Positions 23,377-33,269 of a DNA stretch of 64,000 nt are shown here, piece after piece. The position numbers were made by a program, and so were the translations under genes. A model generated the notes under the pieces. That model was not told the origin of the DNA and made no database searches. It was given only the letters and a program-made list of their open reading frames with translations. Source of the stretch: Geodermatophilaceae bacterium URHB0062 (GTDB lineage: Bacteria > Actinomycetota > Actinomycetes > Mycobacteriales > Geodermatophilaceae); NCBI GenBank assembly GCA_000620185.1, contig JHVO01000009.1, positions 248,001-312,000 of the forward strand. The letters are read 5' to 3'. Position 1 is the stretch's first letter; each line of letters opens with the position of its first letter.

Positions 23377-24951
23377 TCAGGCGGCCGCGAGCGTGACCTC
23401 GAGCTCCTGCGACTTCCCGCCGCGGACCACCTCGACGGTGACCTTGTCGCCCGGGTCGTGAGCGTCGACGGCGACGACCAGCTCCTCCGAGCTGCCGACG
23501 CGCTGGCCCTCGACGGCGATGACGACGTCCTCCTCGCGGATGCCGGCCGCGTCGGCGGGGCTCCCCGGCTCCACGTTGAGCACCAGGGCGCCGTCGCGCG
23601 TGCCGTCGGTGACCGACCGGGCGTTGACCCCGAGGGAGGCGTGCACCGCCTTGCCGGTGGAGATCAGCTGCTCGGCGATGTCGCGCGCGGTGTTGATCGG
23701 GATGGCGAAGCCGAGACCGATCGAGCCGCTGCCCGAGCCGCCGAGCGAGGCGATCGCGGTGTTGATGCCGATGACCGCCCCGGTGCCGTCGACCAGTGCG
23801 CCACCGGAGTTACCCGGGTTGATCGGCGCGTCGGTCTGCAGGGCGCTGATCACCGCGTTGGTGTCGCTGCCCTCGCCGGAGAGCCGTACGGGCCGCTCGA
23901 GGGCGCTGATGATGCCGGTCGTCACGGTGCCGGCGAGACCGAGCGGGGAGCCGATGGCGACGACGGGGTCGCCGACGACGACCTTGTCCGAGTTGCCGAG
24001 CGAGGCCGTGAGCAGCCCCGGCTTCTCGACCTTGAGGACGGCGATGTCGCTGGCCGGGTCGCGTCCCACGATGCGCGCCGCCGAGCCGCTGCCGTCGGAG
24101 AACACCGCCCGGATCTCCGCGCCGTCGACGCCGTCGGCCCCGGAGACCACGTGGTTGTTGGTGACGATGTAGCCGTTCTTGCCCTCGATGACCACGCCGG
24201 AGCCGGTCGCGCCCGCCTGGCCGACCCGCACCTCGATGGAGACGACGGCCGGGGTGACGTCGGCGGCGATGTCGGACACCGAGCCGGGCGCGCGGCTGAC
24301 GCCGGGCTGGACCTCGGACAACTTCGTGCCGGGGGTCAGCAGCGGGCTCTCGTGCGCGGTGCGCGTGAGCACCCAGCCCACCCCGCCGCCGAGCGCGCCC
24401 ACCATCAGCAGCGCCAGGACAGCGAGGACGGCGACCCGCACCGACAGGTCGCCGAGGCGGATCTTGCGGCGGCCGCGGGCGTCGACCACGAAGGGGCCGG
24501 ACCGGACCTCCTCGTCGTAGACGGCGGGGGCGCCCAGGGCGGCCGGGGCGTGGGGGTCGCGCCACGGGTCGGCGCGGGCGTCGGGCTTCCACCAGGGCCC
24601 TGTCGAGGTGCGGCGGGCACCGGGGCGACCACCGGGCGGGTCCTGCAGCCCGCGGCGGGACGGGCCGGAGGGCCCGAACGCCCGCAGCAGCGCCTCCGGG
24701 GGCGGTGGCGGAACGGGCGCCTCGGGCGGCAGCGGCCGGCCGCCGGCGAACCCGCCGGTCACGCTGGACGGGCGGCCGAAGGCGGCCTGCTGACCCGCGG
24801 ACGGCTCGGGACGCGCCGTCGGGCGGGGGTCCAGCCGGTCGGGAACGGCGTCGAACGGACCTGCGGCCCCGGCCGGGCGCGCGAACGGCGTACCGGCGGT
24901 CGACGGGTCGGCACCCTCGGGACCGGTGGTGCCGTTCGCGTCGGTACTCAG
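23377..24951 (-). CDS. htrA: HtrA/DegP-type serine protease with PDZ domain, apparent CTG start
   Basis: A 524-residue membrane-anchored S1C protease. The order is: Pro-rich cytoplasmic N-terminus (about residues 1-165), one transmembrane helix (about 170-195), then a trypsin-like domain with His267 (IVTNNHVV), Asp302 (SDIAVLK) and Ser382 (INPGNSGG), and a C-terminal PDZ domain (VEPGSPADAAGIREEDVVIAVEG). The first ordinary start is GTG 24760-24762, but AAFGRPSSVTGGF, which resembles AFGRPSGVQGSF near the N-terminus of mycobacterial HtrA (recalled), spans that GTG. The frame is open with no ATG/GTG/TTG back to CTG 24949-24951, which overlaps the rseA stop as CTGA. It probably handles misfolded envelope proteins under SigE control. 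Confidence 0.85.
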   Translation of the reverse strand: MSTDANGTTGPEGADPSTAGTPFARPAGAAGPFDAVPDRLDPRPTARPEPSAGQQAAFGRPSSVTGGFAGGRPLPPEAPVPPPPPEALLRAFGPSGPSRRGLQDPPGGRPGARRTSTGPWWKPDARADPWRDPHAPAALGAPAVYDEEVRSGPFVVDARGRRKIRLGDLSVRVAVLAVLALLMVGALGGGVGWVLTRTAHESPLLTPGTKLSEVQPGVSRAPGSVSDIAADVTPAVVSIEVRVGQAGATGSGVVIEGKNGYIVTNNHVVSGADGVDGAEIRAVFSDGSGSAARIVGRDPASDIAVLKVEKPGLLTASLGNSDKVVVGDPVVAIGSPLGLAGTVTTGIISALERPVRLSGEGSDTNAVISALQTDAPINPGNSGGALVDGTGAVIGINTAIASLGGSGSGSIGLGFAIPINTARDIAEQLISTGKAVHASLGVNARSVTDGTRDGALVLNVEPGSPADAAGIREEDVVIAVEGQRVGSSEELVVAVDAHDPGDKVTVEVVRGGKSQELEVTLAAA

Positions 24952-25529
24952 GGCGTTCCGCCGCTACCTGCGTGCAGCGCGGACGTGGAGCCGACGGTCA
25001 GGGTCCGCACCACCGGCGGCACGACCTCGGTGTGCTGCTCGGGAGCCGAGGGGCCCGCGACCGGGGCACCGGGGACGGTCGCCGGCTCGCCCGGGAGGTT
25101 CAGGGCCAGAGCGGTCACCCCCGCGCCCAGTCCGACGAGCGCGCCGGCCAGACCGCGGCGCAGCCACCGGGCGTGCCCGGGCTGCTGGGGTCGCGTGTGT
25201 GGATGCAGGTCGATCGACCAGGAACCGAAGGCGCCGGTGACGGTCAGCTCGTCGCGGCCGGCGCTGAGCGTCCCGGATCCACCGCCCGCGCCGGGGACGT
25301 CGGTGGTAAACGGGATGGCGCACAGCCGGGACACCAGGTCACCCGGAACGGCGACGTCGGCGCTTGCGTGCAGCGCCTCCTTCGCCTCCCGCTGGGCCGC
25401 CACGGCCATCCGGCACTGCAGGCATCCCTCGAGGTGCCGTGCCGCGCGGCCGGCGGGACCGGCGGGGAGCTCGCCGTCGACGAGCGCCGCGATGGCTTCC
25501 TGCGCCAGGTGGCTCTCCGGGATGGTCAC
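24948..25529 (-). CDS. rseA: Zinc-binding anti-sigma factor (RseA type)
   Basis: A 193-residue protein with the ZAS zinc motif H-x3-C-x2-C in [14 protein letters not shown] near residue 34, preceded by [23 protein letters not shown] as in anti-sigma factors. A hydrophobic stretch [19 protein letters not shown] around residue 130 may be a membrane helix. GTG 25527-25529 overlaps the sigE stop (GTGA), and its own stop overlaps the proposed CTG of htrA, giving a coupled sigE-rseA-htrA unit. It would bind and silence SigE until surface or redox stress. Symbol follows the mycobacterial counterpart. Confidence 0.88.
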   Translation of the reverse strand: MTIPESHLAQEAIAALVDGELPAGPAGRAARHLEGCLQCRMAVAAQREAKEALHASADVAVPGDLVSRLCAIPFTTDVPGAGGGSGTLSAGRDELTVTGAFGSWSIDLHPHTRPQQPGHARWLRRGLAGALVGLGAGVTALALNLPGEPATVPGAPVAGPSAPEQHTEVVPPVVRTLTVGSTSALHAGSGGTP

Positions 25530-26164
25530 CCCTCTCCCCTCTCCGCGAGCAGGGACGCTCCCTCGAGCGGCATGCCCGCCGGACGTGGGGCCAGATGAGC
25601 GAGGGCCTGGCGCAGCTGCACCCGGCCCCGGTGGATGCGGCTGCGGACGGTGCCGAGCTTGATGCCGAGGGTCGCGGAGATCTCCTCGTAGGTCAGACCC
25701 TCGATGTCGCAGAGGACGACGGCGACCCGGAACTCCGGCGACAGCGCGTCGAGGGCCGCCTGGATCTGCGGGTCGAGGTGGGTGTCGGCGTAGACCTGCT
25801 CGGGGCTGGGTGCGGTGCCGGGCAGGCGCTCGGTGTCCTCGGGCAGCGCGTCGAAGCGGATCCGCTGCCGGCGCCGGACCATGTCGAGGAACAGGTTGGT
25901 CGTGATGCGGTGCAGCCAGCCCTCGAAGGTGCCGGGCGCAAAGGTGGCCAGCGAGCGGAACACCCGGACGAACGTCTCCTGGGTGAGGTCCTCGGCGTCC
26001 TGCGGGTTGCCCGACAGGCGGTAGGCCAGCCGGTACACGCGCGCGGAGTGCTCGCGGACGACCTGCTCCCACGTGGGCGCGACCCAGGCCTCGACGCCGT
26101 CGTCGACCGGCACGGCGTCGCCCGCAAGGGCGTCGCCGGGCACGGCGGCTGTGGGCTCGGACAC
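25526..26164 (-). CDS. sigE: ECF RNA polymerase sigma factor SigE
   Basis: A 212-residue ECF sigma factor. Region 2 is visible as [33 protein letters not shown], followed by [22 protein letters not shown]. Region 4 has [51 protein letters not shown] with its helix-turn-helix. The GTG start at 26162-26164 gives the standard length; an upstream open frame is not supported. Anti-sigma factor, HtrA and TatB genes follow, the mycobacterial envelope-stress arrangement. A GGGAAC-17-CCGTTG sequence at 26254-26282 could be an autoregulated promoter. Confidence 0.92.
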   Translation of the reverse strand: MSEPTAAVPGDALAGDAVPVDDGVEAWVAPTWEQVVREHSARVYRLAYRLSGNPQDAEDLTQETFVRVFRSLATFAPGTFEGWLHRITTNLFLDMVRRRQRIRFDALPEDTERLPGTAPSPEQVYADTHLDPQIQAALDALSPEFRVAVVLCDIEGLTYEEISATLGIKLGTVRSRIHRGRVQLRQALAHLAPRPAGMPLEGASLLAERGEG

Positions 26165-26253
26165 GCCTTCAGGATCGCAGACGGAGGCCGCCGTGACTCC
26201 CCCGGAGTCGGCGGGGCGGACGGACGCGGCTCGCTTCAGGCGCACGTACGCAC

Positions 26254-26282
26254 CAACGGGTGGGGCCGGTTCCCGTGTTCCC
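26254..26282 (-). promoter_or_regulatory. Candidate ECF-type (SigE-like) promoter of sigE
   Basis: On the leftward strand, GGGAAC (26282-26277) and CCGTTG (26259-26254) are spaced by 17 bases, about 90 bases upstream of the sigE GTG. The spacing GGAAC to GTT fits the form recalled for mycobacterial SigE/SigH promoters. Both boxes are short, so chance occurrence in this GC-rich gap is possible. Confidence 0.4.
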
Positions 26283-26336
26283 GCCCGCACCGACTCCCAG
26301 CAAACCCACAGGCTCGGCACCGGGCCGACCTTCCAC

Positions 26337-28676
26337 TCAGTCGGCGTACAGGTGGAACCAGTCGAACCGCGAGGTCGCCGGGTCACCTCCCTGGTTGCCG
26401 TGCGAGAGCAGTCCGACCCGCACGTCGGAACCGGCCGGCAGCGTCCACACCCCGCCCCGGATCCACGTGCTGCCGTCGGTGCTGGTGAAGGCCTGCAGCT
26501 CGTGCTCGCCGTTCGCGGGGTCGACGCGGTGGACCAGCCGCAGCCACGTCGTCTCCGCGGGCGGCCCGACGATCGTGCCGCCGTAGGAGGTCCGGCCGGC
26601 GTAGGGCATCTCCTTGCCGAACTCGGTCTGGCGGGTGTTCCAGATCGCGACGTGCGAGAGGCGGGCGAACAGGTCGTCGTCCACGTAGGCGATCAGGCCG
26701 CCCTGCTGGAAGTTCCGCACCGTATCCGTGCCGAGGTCGATGCTCAGCTTCGTCTCGGCGGTCCAGTTCCCCTCCGGGGCGTCGCGGAGCAGCAGGCCGG
26801 CGTTGCCGCCCGGACCTGTCAGGTCCTTCGACTCCACGGGCCACACGAGGGAGCCGCCCTCGACCGTCACGGCCGGGTCGCGCACCACCTGCCAGCCGGC
26901 GGCCAGGGTGGAGCCGTCGAACTCGTCGCTGCTGTCGGTCAGCAGCCGGCCGGGCGTGGGCAGCGGAATCTGCTGACCGACCGGGGTCGCCGCCCGCACC
27001 GCGGAGAGGTTGTCCACCCGGACGCCCGCGTCCCGGGCGAACGCCCCGGCCGGCCCGGTGCTGCTCGTGCCCGCCGGCAGGGCCAGGGTCACCTGGGCCA
27101 CGGGGTCGCCCAGACGCGCGTGGGTGAGCTCGGCCCACGCCGTTCCGCCGCGCACCTCGAGGGCGAGGCTGTGCCAGTCGGTCGGGTCGTAGTCGGCCGG
27201 GAGCGCCGCGCTCGCGGAGCCGGTCACCGCACCGCCGTGTGTGGTGGTGACGACGAGCCGGCGGGTGGCCGGGTCGACCGCCGCCGCGATGCCGTTGCCG
27301 GGCGATGACGCCGCCACCACCCCGTGCTCGCCGGTCGCGCCCGGGTCGGTGCGGACGTCGGCCTCGACGCGCACCGGGGCCGGCAGCGACTGCGACGTGA
27401 GCGCGGTGTTCACCCCGCGGCTGGCCGAGAACAGCGCCGTCCCGGTCTGAGGCTCGGCCGCGCGACCGAAACCCACCGTCCGGAAGTCGCCGCTGCCGGC
27501 GGTGAAGTCGGTGACCGTCGAACCGCCGGTGATCGGGCCGGGCTGGCTGCCCTCCGACGCCCAGGTACCGGCGCGCACGGTGGGCCAGCCGCCGACCCAG
27601 TCGAGCCGGTCGAGCAGCATGGGCCGCTCGTTGATGCCGTCGGTGCCGGTCAGGTAGGGGTCGTTCCGGTCGATCGCGTGGTAGAGCGTCCAGTCCTGAC
27701 CGGCCAGGTCGGTGACGACGGCGTTGTGGCCGGTGCCGACCCAGCGGTTGCCGTTCTGCGCCAGCACGGGCGTCCCGCCGGCGCGCGACTGGTTCAACGG
27801 CACGCCCTCGCGGTCGACGTAGGGCCCGCGCAGGTCGCGCGAGCGGCCCACGTGGACGCTGTAACCCGTCGTCGGCCCCGCGCAGCAGTTGGCCGACGAC
27901 GCGAACAGGTACCACCAGCCGTTGCGCTGGACGACGTAGGCGCCCTCGTACTTGTTGTCGATCGCGACGCGGGTGGCCGCGCCGACGGCCCTGGTGCCGT
28001 CGGCGTTCAGCTCGGTGACCCAGATGCCGCCGTAGTAGGAGCCGTAGAAGAGGTACTCGGTGCCGTTCGGACCCACGACGTGGCTCGGGTCGAACGTCCA
28101 GAGGAAGTTGCCCGGCTCGCCCGCGCCACCCCGGCGCGGCCCGACCACGGGGCCACCGGAGTCGGTCCACGGTCCGGTCGGCGAGCCGGAGAAGGCAACG
28201 CCGATCGCGTTGTCGTTGGGTTCGGCGGTGACGGTGGTGTCGGTGACGACGTAGTAGAGCCGGTACCGGCCGTCGACGTAGCGGATGTCGGGCGCCCACA
28301 GGGCGGCGCCGCGGGTCCGGTCGGCCCAGGCCGGCAGAGTGGCCTCGGTGAACGCGTCACCCACGTACTGCCAGCTGACCAGGTCCTTCGAGCGCGACAT
28401 GGGCAGGATGTGCCGGGTGGTCTCGCCCTCCCGCAGCGGATCGGTCGTGCCGTAGGCGTACCACCAGCCGTCCTTGCCGCGGATCACCGACGGGTCGGCG
28501 TACGTGTCGGCGAACCCCAAGCTGGCCGGGTTCGCGTACGGGGTGCCCGTCCCGGCGCCGTACTGCACGGCCGGTTGCGGTGCGGCGGTGGCCGCGCCGA
28601 CCGGGGCGAGGACCGACAAGGCCAGGGTGGCCGCGGCCGCGAGAGCCGTGCGCGTGCGGACGCCGATGATCGCCAT
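26337..28676 (-). CDS. Secreted GH43-family glycoside hydrolase (arabinanase/xylosidase type)
   Basis: A 779-residue exported enzyme. A Sec-type signal peptide is clear ([28 protein letters not shown]). The five-bladed propeller begins [25 protein letters not shown], carrying the GH43 catalytic-base aspartate. [16 protein letters not shown] and the later [20 protein letters not shown], which carries the acid glutamate, follow. Two C-terminal beta-sandwich modules (about residues 385-540 and 565-779; the latter has [25 protein letters not shown]) resemble carbohydrate-binding or GH43 accessory domains. It interrupts an otherwise conserved order between sigE and the O-methyltransferase, so it looks like an acquired insertion. 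Arabinan or arabinoxylan is the likely substrate. Confidence 0.85.
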   Translation of the reverse strand: MAIIGVRTRTALAAAATLALSVLAPVGAATAAPQPAVQYGAGTGTPYANPASLGFADTYADPSVIRGKDGWWYAYGTTDPLREGETTRHILPMSRSKDLVSWQYVGDAFTEATLPAWADRTRGAALWAPDIRYVDGRYRLYYVVTDTTVTAEPNDNAIGVAFSGSPTGPWTDSGGPVVGPRRGGAGEPGNFLWTFDPSHVVGPNGTEYLFYGSYYGGIWVTELNADGTRAVGAATRVAIDNKYEGAYVVQRNGWWYLFASSANCCAGPTTGYSVHVGRSRDLRGPYVDREGVPLNQSRAGGTPVLAQNGNRWVGTGHNAVVTDLAGQDWTLYHAIDRNDPYLTGTDGINERPMLLDRLDWVGGWPTVRAGTWASEGSQPGPITGGSTVTDFTAGSGDFRTVGFGRAAEPQTGTALFSASRGVNTALTSQSLPAPVRVEADVRTDPGATGEHGVVAASSPGNGIAAAVDPATRRLVVTTTHGGAVTGSASAALPADYDPTDWHSLALEVRGGTAWAELTHARLGDPVAQVTLALPAGTSSTGPAGAFARDAGVRVDNLSAVRAATPVGQQIPLPTPGRLLTDSSDEFDGSTLAAGWQVVRDPAVTVEGGSLVWPVESKDLTGPGGNAGLLLRDAPEGNWTAETKLSIDLGTDTVRNFQQGGLIAYVDDDLFARLSHVAIWNTRQTEFGKEMPYAGRTSYGGTIVGPPAETTWLRLVHRVDPANGEHELQAFTSTDGSTWIRGGVWTLPAGSDVRVGLLSHGNQGGDPATSRFDWFHLYAD

Positions 28677-28852
28677 GCTGATTCCCCGTCGGTCGGCAGT
28701 GCGTCGACAGTGACGCGGCTCACACAGTAAAGCGTCCCACTGACGAAGACCACATCGTTCCGGTGCGTTCGGACGAGGAGGCGCCAACTACCCTCGACGA
28801 CGATGTCGCACCCACCGAGACCGTCGAGGCGCCCCGCACCCGACGTGGGTCG

Positions 28853-29509
28853 ATGAGCGCCGACCGGCCGTCGCGGGCGGGTGCCGCGGAGGGCGCCGCC
28901 TACGCCGACCGCTTCGCCGTCGAGTCGCCCGAGATGGTGGCGGCGCGCGAGCGGTCCCACTTCCTGCCCGGGTCGCCCGCCGTCGAGCCGGCGGTAGGCG
29001 CCACCCTCGCCGTCCTCGCGGCCGGCGTCGAGGCGCGGTCCGTCGTCTCGATCGGCAGCGGCGGCGGCCTCGCCGGGCTCTGGCTGCTGCGCGGGATGCG
29101 ACCGGACGGCGTCCTGACCGCCCTGGACGGCGACCCCGAGCAGCTGCGCGCCGCCCGCACCGCGTTCGCCGAGGCGGGCGTGCCCGCGGGACGCGCCCGG
29201 CTGATCTTCGGCACCCCCGGCGAGGTGCTGCCGCGACTCTCGCCGGGCGCCTACGACCTGGTCTGCTGCGCCGGCCCGCCGCGGGAGTACGCCGACCAGC
29301 TCGACGCCGTGCTGGGCCTGGTCCGCGTCGGCGGCATGGTCACGATGCACGGCCTGCTCGACGGCGGCCGGATCGCCGACCGCACGGCGCGCGACCCGCA
29401 GACCGTGGCGTGGCGCGACGTGTCGCGGGCCATCCGCGAGGACGAGTCGCTGCTCTCCGCCGTCCTCCCCATCGGTTCGGGACTCCTGGTCGCGACGAAA
29501 CGCCACTAG
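28853..29509 (+). CDS. SAM-dependent O-methyltransferase family 3
   Basis: A 218-residue methyltransferase similar to the protein encoded next to sigE in mycobacteria (Rv1220c, recalled length 215). It has YADRFAVESPEMVAARERS at the start, the SAM-binding motif SVVSIGSGGGLAGLWLLRGM, GVLTALDGDPEQLRAAR and the divalent-cation-type loop YDLVCCAGPPREYADQLD. I chose ATG 28853 because it gives the family length; a GTG start 30 codons upstream (28763) adds an unrecognisable acidic leader. It is divergent from the GH43 gene. The acceptor substrate is unknown. Confidence 0.85.
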   Translation: MSADRPSRAGAAEGAAYADRFAVESPEMVAARERSHFLPGSPAVEPAVGATLAVLAAGVEARSVVSIGSGGGLAGLWLLRGMRPDGVLTALDGDPEQLRAARTAFAEAGVPAGRARLIFGTPGEVLPRLSPGAYDLVCCAGPPREYADQLDAVLGLVRVGGMVTMHGLLDGGRIADRTARDPQTVAWRDVSRAIREDESLLSAVLPIGSGLLVATKRH

Positions 29510-29512
29510 CGC

Positions 29513-29616
29513 CGGCCCCCTGCAGGGTCGGCCTCTTCCAGGGCACCGCCCCGAGCGTGCGAGGGGTGGGGAGGACGGGGTCCTTGTCCGAGTGGCGGGG
29601 GGCAGGGGGTCCTTTC
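29513..29616 (-). repeat. Dispersed 3'-end repeat, GAGCGTGCGA family, copy 3 (after glgC)
   Basis: It fills the gap between the convergent O-methyltransferase and glgC stops. On the + strand it reads GGCCCCCTGCAGGG, an extra segment of about 18 bases, CCCC-GAGCGTGCGA-GGGG, then GTGGGGAGGACGGGGTCCTT. A second partial unit, GGGGGGCAGGGGGTCCTTT, abuts the glgC stop. The stem flanking GAGCGTGCGA differs from the 15351-15407 copy on both sides and still pairs. In this place it may end both transcripts. Confidence 0.65.
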
Positions 29617-30837
29617 TCAGACGAGGGCGCGGGCGCCCTTGCCGAGCACGGTGACCCCGCCGGCGCTCACGTGGTACCGCTCGCGGTCGGCGGAGTGGTC
29701 GACACCGATCCGCGCCCACGGGGGCACGACGACGTTCTTGTCGAGGATGGCGCGACGGACGTAGGCGCCCTCACCGATGTGCACGCCGTCCATGAGGACG
29801 CTGTCCTCCACCCGCGCACCGCGCTCGACCCGCACACCGGGTGAGACGACGGAGTTGTGCACCGAGCCGCCGCCGATGATCGCGCCGGCGCTCACCATCG
29901 ACTCCTCCGCGCGGCCGCCGAGGACGAACTTCGCCGGTGGCAGCTGCGGCGGGAGCGTGTAGATCGGCCAGCGGTCGTTGTAGAGGTTGAACACGGGCGT
30001 GACGGACACGAGGTCCATGTGCGCGTCGAAGTAGGCGTCGATGGTCCCGACGTCGCGCCAGTAGCCGTGGTCGCGCTCGCTGGCACCGGGAACGATGTTC
30101 GTGGAGAAGTCGTACACGTACGCGTCACCGGTGTCGGCCAGCATGGGCATGATCGAGCCGCCCATGTCGTGCACCGAGTTCTCGTCACCGGCGTCGGTGC
30201 GCAGCGCCTCCAGCAGGGCGTCGGTCGTGAACACGTAGTTGCCCATGGAGGCGAAGCTCTCCTCGGGCGAGTCCGGCAGCCCCGGCGGGTCCGCCGGCTT
30301 CTCCAGGAAACCGAGCACCTTGCCCGACGCGTCGGAGTCGATGACGCCGAACTCGGTGGCGTCGCGACGCGGCACCCGGAGCCCCGCGATGGTCACGCCG
30401 GCACCGGTCTGCAGGTGCTGGTCGATCATCTGGCCCGGGTCCATGCGGTAGACGTGGTCGGCGCCGAAGACGACGACGATGTCGGGCCGCTCGTCGTAGA
30501 TCAGGTTCAGGCTCTGGAAGATCGCGTCGGCGCTGCCGGTGTACCAGCGCGGCCCGAGCCGCTGCTGCGCCGGCACCGGGGTGACGTAGTTGCCGAGCAG
30601 CTGCGACATCCGCCACGTGGTGGTGATGTGCCGGTCGAGGCTGTGGCTCTTGTACTGCGTCAGGACGGCGATCTGCCGGATCTCGGCGTTCACGAGGTTG
30701 GACAGCACGAAGTCGATCAGGCGGTAGTTGCCGCCGAAGGGCACCGCGGGCTTGGCCCGGTCGTCGGTCAGGGGGGCCAACCGCTTTCCCGCACCGCCGG
30801 CGAGGACGATGCCGAGTACTCGAGGACCGCCGCGCAT
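29617..30837 (-). CDS. glgC: Glucose-1-phosphate adenylyltransferase GlgC
   Basis: A 406-residue ADP-glucose pyrophosphorylase. The nucleotidyltransferase N-terminus is [72 protein letters not shown] and [19 protein letters not shown] follow. The C-terminal left-handed beta-helix ([30 protein letters not shown]) is complete. ATG 30835-30837 is used although the frame is open far upstream. Divergent from glgA across 72 bases; together they make glycogen or alpha-glucan maltosyl precursors. Confidence 0.95.
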   Translation of the reverse strand: MRGGPRVLGIVLAGGAGKRLAPLTDDRAKPAVPFGGNYRLIDFVLSNLVNAEIRQIAVLTQYKSHSLDRHITTTWRMSQLLGNYVTPVPAQQRLGPRWYTGSADAIFQSLNLIYDERPDIVVVFGADHVYRMDPGQMIDQHLQTGAGVTIAGLRVPRRDATEFGVIDSDASGKVLGFLEKPADPPGLPDSPEESFASMGNYVFTTDALLEALRTDAGDENSVHDMGGSIMPMLADTGDAYVYDFSTNIVPGASERDHGYWRDVGTIDAYFDAHMDLVSVTPVFNLYNDRWPIYTLPPQLPPAKFVLGGRAEESMVSAGAIIGGGSVHNSVVSPGVRVERGARVEDSVLMDGVHIGEGAYVRRAILDKNVVVPPWARIGVDHSADRERYHVSAGGVTVLGKGARALV

Positions 30838-30909
30838 GCTCCGCAACGTATCTGTTGCGGCGGTTCTGCGCCCCACCTGCCTGCGTGGATCCGCCCTTAG
30901 GGTGAGCCC

Positions 30910-32079
30910 GTGCACATCGGGATCGTGACGCGCGAGTGGCCCCCGGACGTCTACGGCGGTGCCGGCGTCCACGTCGAACACCTGGTGGCGGCCCTGCGCG
31001 CGCTGCCGGACGGACCGGACATCGACGTGCACTGCTTCGGCGGTCCACGCAGCGACGCGACCGGTTACGCCGTCCCCGATCGGCTGAAGGACGCCAACGG
31101 GGCGCTGCAGGCGGTCGGGATCGACGTCGAGATGGCCGCCGGCCTGGCCGGCGCCGATCTGGTGCACAGCCACACCTGGTACGCCAACACCGCCGGCCTG
31201 CTGGCCGGCCTGGTGCACGGCATCCCGCACGTCATCACCGCGCACTCCCTGGAGCCCCGCCGGCCGTGGAAGGCCGACCAGCTCGGCGGCGGCTACCGGC
31301 TCTCCTCCTGGGCAGAGCGGACGGCGTACCTGGCCGCCGACGCGGTGATCGCCGTCAGCCACGGGATGCGCACCGACGTCCTCGACGCCTACCCCGACCT
31401 GGACCCGGCGCGGGTCCACGTCGTCGGCAACGGGGTCGACGCCGAGGCCTACCGCCCGGTCGACGACCCCGACACCGTGCGCGCGCTGGGCGTCGACCCC
31501 GACCGGCCCTACGCCCTGTTCGTCGGCCGGATCACGCGGCAGAAGGGCGTCGTCCACCTGCTCGCGGCCGCCGAGCAGCTGCCGGCCGACGCGGGGCTCG
31601 TCCTGTGCGCCGGTGCCGCCGACACCCCGGCCGAGCGCCAGCAGGTCGCCGACGCGGTCGCGGAGCTGCAGGCCCGGCGGGACGGCGTCGTGTGGATCGA
31701 GGCGATGCTGCCCCGCCAGCAGCTCGTGCCCCTGATCACCGGCGCCACGGTGTTCGTCGTCCCCTCGGTGTACGAGCCCCTCGGGATCGTGAACCTCGAG
31801 GCCGCCGCGTGCGGCACCGCCGTCGTCGCCAGCGCCGTGGGCGGCATCCCGGAGGTCGTCGACGACGGCCGCACCGGCCTGCTCGTGCCCTACGACCCCG
31901 ACGATCCCGCCGCGTTCGCGAGCGGACTGGCCGCGCGGATCTCCGAACTGCTCGCCGACCCCGCTCGGGCCGCGGCGATGGGCGCCGCCGGGCGCGAACG
32001 GGTGCTGGCCGAGTTCGGCTGGCCGGCGATCGCGGCCCAGACGGTGGAGGTCTACTCGCGGGTGCTCGCCGGCGGCTGA
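30910..32079 (+). CDS. glgA: Glycogen synthase, actinobacterial GlgA/GlgM type (GT4)
   Basis: A 389-residue GT4 transferase: [26 protein letters not shown] at the start, [13 protein letters not shown], the central [17 protein letters not shown], and the nucleotide-binding EX7E region [27 protein letters not shown]. It is shorter than GT5 glycogen synthases and matches the actinobacterial enzyme that makes maltose-1-phosphate or extends glucan from ADP-glucose supplied by GlgC. TAGGGT ends 6 bases before the GTG start at 30910, and no Shine-Dalgarno is evident, so a leaderless transcript is likely. Confidence 0.92.
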   Translation: MHIGIVTREWPPDVYGGAGVHVEHLVAALRALPDGPDIDVHCFGGPRSDATGYAVPDRLKDANGALQAVGIDVEMAAGLAGADLVHSHTWYANTAGLLAGLVHGIPHVITAHSLEPRRPWKADQLGGGYRLSSWAERTAYLAADAVIAVSHGMRTDVLDAYPDLDPARVHVVGNGVDAEAYRPVDDPDTVRALGVDPDRPYALFVGRITRQKGVVHLLAAAEQLPADAGLVLCAGAADTPAERQQVADAVAELQARRDGVVWIEAMLPRQQLVPLITGATVFVVPSVYEPLGIVNLEAAACGTAVVASAVGGIPEVVDDGRTGLLVPYDPDDPAAFASGLAARISELLADPARAAAMGAAGRERVLAEFGWPAIAAQTVEVYSRVLAGG

Positions 32080-32097
32080 CCGCCGCGGCACTGCTAC

Positions 32098-32212
32098 ATT
32101 TCCGCCGCCGACCCCGTGTCGGCGGCGCTGTCGCAGCGAAGCCGGTGAGATGCCGGCGCTGTCCCGCAACTGTGATGGGCACCCGATGCCCTGAGCCAGA
32201 TCGCCTGCGTTC
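32098..32212 (+). ncRNA. Cobalamin riboswitch
   Basis: The conserved B12-box region is directly visible: GCGAAGCCGGTGAGATGCC, then GGCGCTGTCCCGCAACTGTGA, and further on GAGCCAGATCGCC. The flanking GCCGCCGACCCCGTGTCGGCGGC forms a hairpin arm upstream. The motif lies between glgA and a binding-protein-dependent transporter operon whose first start is at 32309. It marks that operon as cobalamin transport, turned off when B12 is plentiful. The region 32213-32300, with a further imperfect hairpin (CGACCCTCGCGGTAAGGGTCGCG), is probably the expression platform. Confidence 0.92.
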
Positions 32213-32308
32213 GCGTCATGTTCCCGACCCTCGCGGTAAGGGTCGCGCATGGAGCGGCGCCCTGCCGGCTCGTGAGCGATGTCTACCGCCTCTGCATGGA
32301 GGCTTCTC

Positions 32309-33256
32309 GTGCCCCGCTCCCTCTCCCGCTCCGCACCACTCGTGCTGGTCGGGTTGCTGTCCCCGCTGGTCCTCGCGGCCTGTGGTGGGTCCTCGGACGA
32401 CGGCGGCGGCGCCGCGTCGTCCACCACCACGGCGGCGGCAGCCGCGTTCCCGGTCGCCGTCACCGGCACCAACGGCAAGCTCACCATCGACGAGCAGCCC
32501 GAATCCATCGTCTCCCTGTCGGCGACCGCCACCGAGATGCTGTTCGCGATCGACGCCGGCCCCCAGGTCAAGGCCGTCGACAGCACCTCGAACTACCCGA
32601 CCGACGCCCCGAAGACCGACCTGTCGGCCTTCACCCCCAACGCCGAGGCCATCGCGAAGTACGAGCCCGACCTCGTCGTCCTCAGCGACGACATGAACGG
32701 CATCGTCGCCGCGCTCGGCAAGCTGCACATCCCGACCCTGCAGCTCGGCGCCGCGGCCACGCTCGACGACAGCTACGAGCAGCTGGCGACCCTCGGCGAC
32801 GCGACCGGTCACGCCGACGACGCCGCCAAGGTCGCGACCGACATGAAGGACCGCATCGACGCGGCCGTGACGTCGGTCGGGGACAGCGCGAAGGGCATGA
32901 GCGTCTACCACGAGCTCGACCCGACCTACTACTCCGTGGGCAGCTCCACCTTCATCGGCAGCGTCTACAAGCTGTTCGGCCTGGAGAACATCGCCGACAA
33001 GGCGGCCGACGCCGCCGGTGGCTATCCCCAGCTGTCGGCGGAATTCGTCGTCGGTGCGGCACCGGATCTGATCGTGCTGGCCGACACGGTCTGCTGCGAC
33101 CAGACGGCAGAGACCCTGGCGAAGCGGCCGGCGTTCGACACCGTTCCCGCGGTCAAGGACGGCCGCGTGCTGGAGGCCAGCGACGACGTCGCCTCCCGGT
33201 GGGGCCCGCGGATCGCCGACTTCGCCGAGTCGGTCGCCGACACGCTCAAGGGCTGA
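32309..33256 (+). CDS. btuF: Cobalamin ABC transporter substrate-binding lipoprotein (BtuF type)
   Basis: A 315-residue lipoprotein. GTG 32309 follows GGAGG by 6 bases, giving the signal peptide [24 protein letters not shown] with the lipobox cysteine and a Ser/Thr/Ala-rich linker. The mature part is a TroA/BtuF-like fold: [68 protein letters not shown], then a C-terminal lobe ending [18 protein letters not shown]. The ligand is assigned from the upstream cobalamin riboswitch; a siderophore-type ligand would otherwise be possible. An upstream ATG in frame (32279) lacks a ribosome site. Confidence 0.87.
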   Translation: MPRSLSRSAPLVLVGLLSPLVLAACGGSSDDGGGAASSTTTAAAAAFPVAVTGTNGKLTIDEQPESIVSLSATATEMLFAIDAGPQVKAVDSTSNYPTDAPKTDLSAFTPNAEAIAKYEPDLVVLSDDMNGIVAALGKLHIPTLQLGAAATLDDSYEQLATLGDATGHADDAAKVATDMKDRIDAAVTSVGDSAKGMSVYHELDPTYYSVGSSTFIGSVYKLFGLENIADKAADAAGGYPQLSAEFVVGAAPDLIVLADTVCCDQTAETLAKRPAFDTVPAVKDGRVLEASDDVASRWGPRIADFAESVADTLKG

Positions 33257-33269
33257 GCACACCCCTGTC

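Noticed and set aside
30838-32586. N-terminal extension of glgC through the antisense of glgA
   Set aside because: GlgC begins at its conserved [13 protein letters not shown] motif; the extension is low-complexity and opposite glgA.
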